Source: Flavobacteriaceae bacterium (GTDB lineage Bacteria; Bacteroidota; Bacteroidia; Flavobacteriales; Flavobacteriaceae). Taken from it: 64,000 nucleotides of DNA. Positions within the stretch are counted from its first letter, which is position 1. The number at the start of each line of letters is the position of its first letter. Under the pieces are notes generated by a model. The model was not told the origin of the DNA. It saw only the letters and a list, made by a program, of their open reading frames with translations, and did no database searches. A program made the position numbers and the translations under genes. Positions 62,780 to 64,000 of this stretch are shown here, piece after piece. The stretch covers positions 62,001 through 126,000 of the forward strand of contig JABGUL010000034.1 of the NCBI GenBank assembly GCA_018646605.1, given 5' to 3'.

Positions 62780-64000
62780 TTGATCAAGATTAGAACGCTC
62801 TATAGTACACTCCCCTTAATCCTGTTATTTTTTAACTCTTTCCTTTTTGCACAGGAGAAAGGAAAGGAATTTCTTATTCCTTCCATTTCTGGTGAAATTA
62901 AAATAAATGGAATAGGAGATGAAGTAGAATGGGGAAAATCAAAATGGGCTTCAAATTTTTGGATGTGGCGACCCACAGATAGCCTCCAGGCAAATAAGCA
63001 AACCAAGTTTAAAATGCTTCGGGATGATCAAAATCTATACATTCTAATTGAGGCTGCCACCGATGGAAATAATTTTACAACCCCGAATCTAAAGCGTGAC
63101 TTCCAAACATTTGGATCTGATTACATTACTTTACTTTTTGATACTTTCAACGATGCAACTAATGCCTTTTCGTTTGCTACCAATCCAATTGGACTGAAGG
63201 CAGATGGTTTGATCTCGGGTGGAAATCAAAACTACCGAACTGACAGAAACACTGCATGGGATACAAAATGGACGGTAGAAACTAAAATTGAAGAGGGAAA
63301 ATACACTGTAGAAATAAAAATTCCTTTTAGCGCTTTCTTTTATGACAACACCCAAACCTCCTGGCGTTTTAATATTTACAGAAGAAACACGCAAGGCAAC
63401 GAGCACAGTATTTGGATTCAAACACCTCAGAATCAAGTCATAGGAAATCTTGGCTTTATGGGAAAAATGGTTTTTGAAGAACCTCTAAAAAAAGCACGGA
63501 ACCCCATTTCATTAATTCCATATGTAAGCAGTGCAAAATATAATGACTTTGAAAATAACCGCCAAGACACAAATTTTTCTGTTGGAGGAGATGCCAAAAT
63601 TCCCATTGGCAACGCATTGAATTTAGACCTCACTTTTAACCCTGATTTTTCTCAAGTAGAGGTTGATGATCAGGTGGTGAATTTGACTCGTTTCGCAATT
63701 TCACTTCCAGAAAAAAGACAGTTTTTCACTCAAAACGATGACCTGTTCAAAGACTTTGGAGCCAATAATGATGTAACCCCATTCTTTTCTAGACGTATTG
63801 GAGTTGCAGAAGATTTGGATGGGAATACCATAGAAAACAAGATTGTAGCAGGCGCAAGGCTTAGTGGAAAGTTAAATTCTAATCTCCGGCTAGGATTTCT
63901 AAATGTACTTACAGATGCAGATATTGCCAATGAAATTCCTTCCAATTTAAACACCGTTTTTACCCTTCGTCAAAAGGTGTTTAACCGTTCAAATATTAGT
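62780..64000 (+). CDS. DUF5916 outer-membrane protein with CBM9-like domain (3' end outside window)
   Basis: The first 407 residues of a protein that runs off the window. No ATG is available near the signal peptide; the frame opens at a TTG at 62780 giving IKIRTLYSTLPLILLFFNSF then LFAQ, a good export signal. Residues about 35-200 form a carbohydrate-binding family 9-like/DOMON fold: EIKINGIGDEVEWGKSKWA, then DQNLYILIEAATDGNNF and TFGSDYITLLFDTFNDATNA. A region of DUF5916 type follows: NLDLTFNPDFSQVEVDDQVVNLTRF, ISLPEKRQFFTQNDDLF and FFSRRIG, leading into barrel strands. The ligand is unknown. Confidence 0.82.
   Translation, partial: MIKIRTLYSTLPLILLFFNSFLFAQEKGKEFLIPSISGEIKINGIGDEVEWGKSKWASNFWMWRPTDSLQANKQTKFKMLRDDQNLYILIEAATDGNNFTTPNLKRDFQTFGSDYITLLFDTFNDATNAFSFATNPIGLKADGLISGGNQNYRTDRNTAWDTKWTVETKIEEGKYTVEIKIPFSAFFYDNTQTSWRFNIYRRNTQGNEHSIWIQTPQNQVIGNLGFMGKMVFEEPLKKARNPISLIPYVSSAKYNDFENNRQDTNFSVGGDAKIPIGNALNLDLTFNPDFSQVEVDDQVVNLTRFAISLPEKRQFFTQNDDLFKDFGANNDVTPFFSRRIGVAEDLDGNTIENKIVAGARLSGKLNSNLRLGFLNVLTDADIANEIPSNLNTVFTLRQKVFNRSNIS

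Overview
The window is an AT-rich chromosomal segment of a Bacteroidota bacterium, most likely a Flavobacteriaceae member and plausibly marine. Evidence seen here: a SusC/SusD pair, lipoproteins with FG-GAP/ASPIC and NHL repeats, a DUF5916 outer-membrane protein, a BshC-type bacillithiol enzyme, the rpmB-rpmG-DUF4295-ftsY block, and Bacteroidota-type promoters (TTG, about 19 nt, then TAnnTTTG) in front of several genes. No rRNA, tRNA, CRISPR, insertion sequence, phage gene or gap above 300 bases was found. Genes run off both ends: the 3' part of a CCA tRNA nucleotidyltransferase on the left and the 5' part of a DUF5916 protein on the right.

Layout. 1-12 kb: cca (partial), heme A synthase, an acidic-tailed pRiA4b-like protein, a conserved unknown, an ABC-2 exporter, uvrB, a carboxypeptidase-regulatory-like secreted protein, and a GH20 hexosaminidase lipoprotein paired with an HGSNAT-like membrane acyltransferase (GlcNAc-glycan use). 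12-15 kb: hsp20, sucC, lysA. 15.3-28.5 kb: the accessory core. A leftward operon (SUMF1-fold protein lacking the FGE cysteines, Tat-exported Gfo/Idh oxidoreductase, Tat-exported TIM-barrel isomerase, nitronate-monooxygenase-like flavoprotein) is divergent from susC-susD, which is followed after a strong terminator by a 1101-residue FG-GAP/ASPIC-UnbV lipoprotein and a small lipoprotein. 28.5-32.3 kb: a small secreted protein, an NHL-repeat lipoprotein and a YyaL-type thioredoxin-domain protein.

32.3-62 kb is mostly housekeeping in tight operons: pyrG-yidC-mnmA; guaA-LysM/PBP lipid-envelope protein; bshC; a secreted M14 peptidase; ftsY-hydrolase-amidase-rimO behind rpmB-rpmG-DUF4295; an E2 acyltransferase-exonuclease-FAH hydrolase-cinA operon; recR; a sodium/solute symporter; fabH with a CoA-binding protein; a TetR-like regulator with an ABC1 kinase; htpG; alkB.

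The best candidate for an uncharacterised system is the 15.3-28.5 kb locus. It combines TonB-dependent uptake, periplasmic sugar redox and isomerase enzymes, a non-catalytic-looking FGE-fold protein and a giant calcium-type propeller lipoprotein, and carries no recognisable glycoside hydrolase, lyase or sulfatase. Other points worth a check are a TetR/ABC1-kinase gene pair separated by a single in-frame TAA followed by TTG, a guaA promoter that predicts a leaderless mRNA, palindromes in the lysA/sucC and rpmB promoter regions, and an Asp-to-Asn change in the E2 active-site motif.
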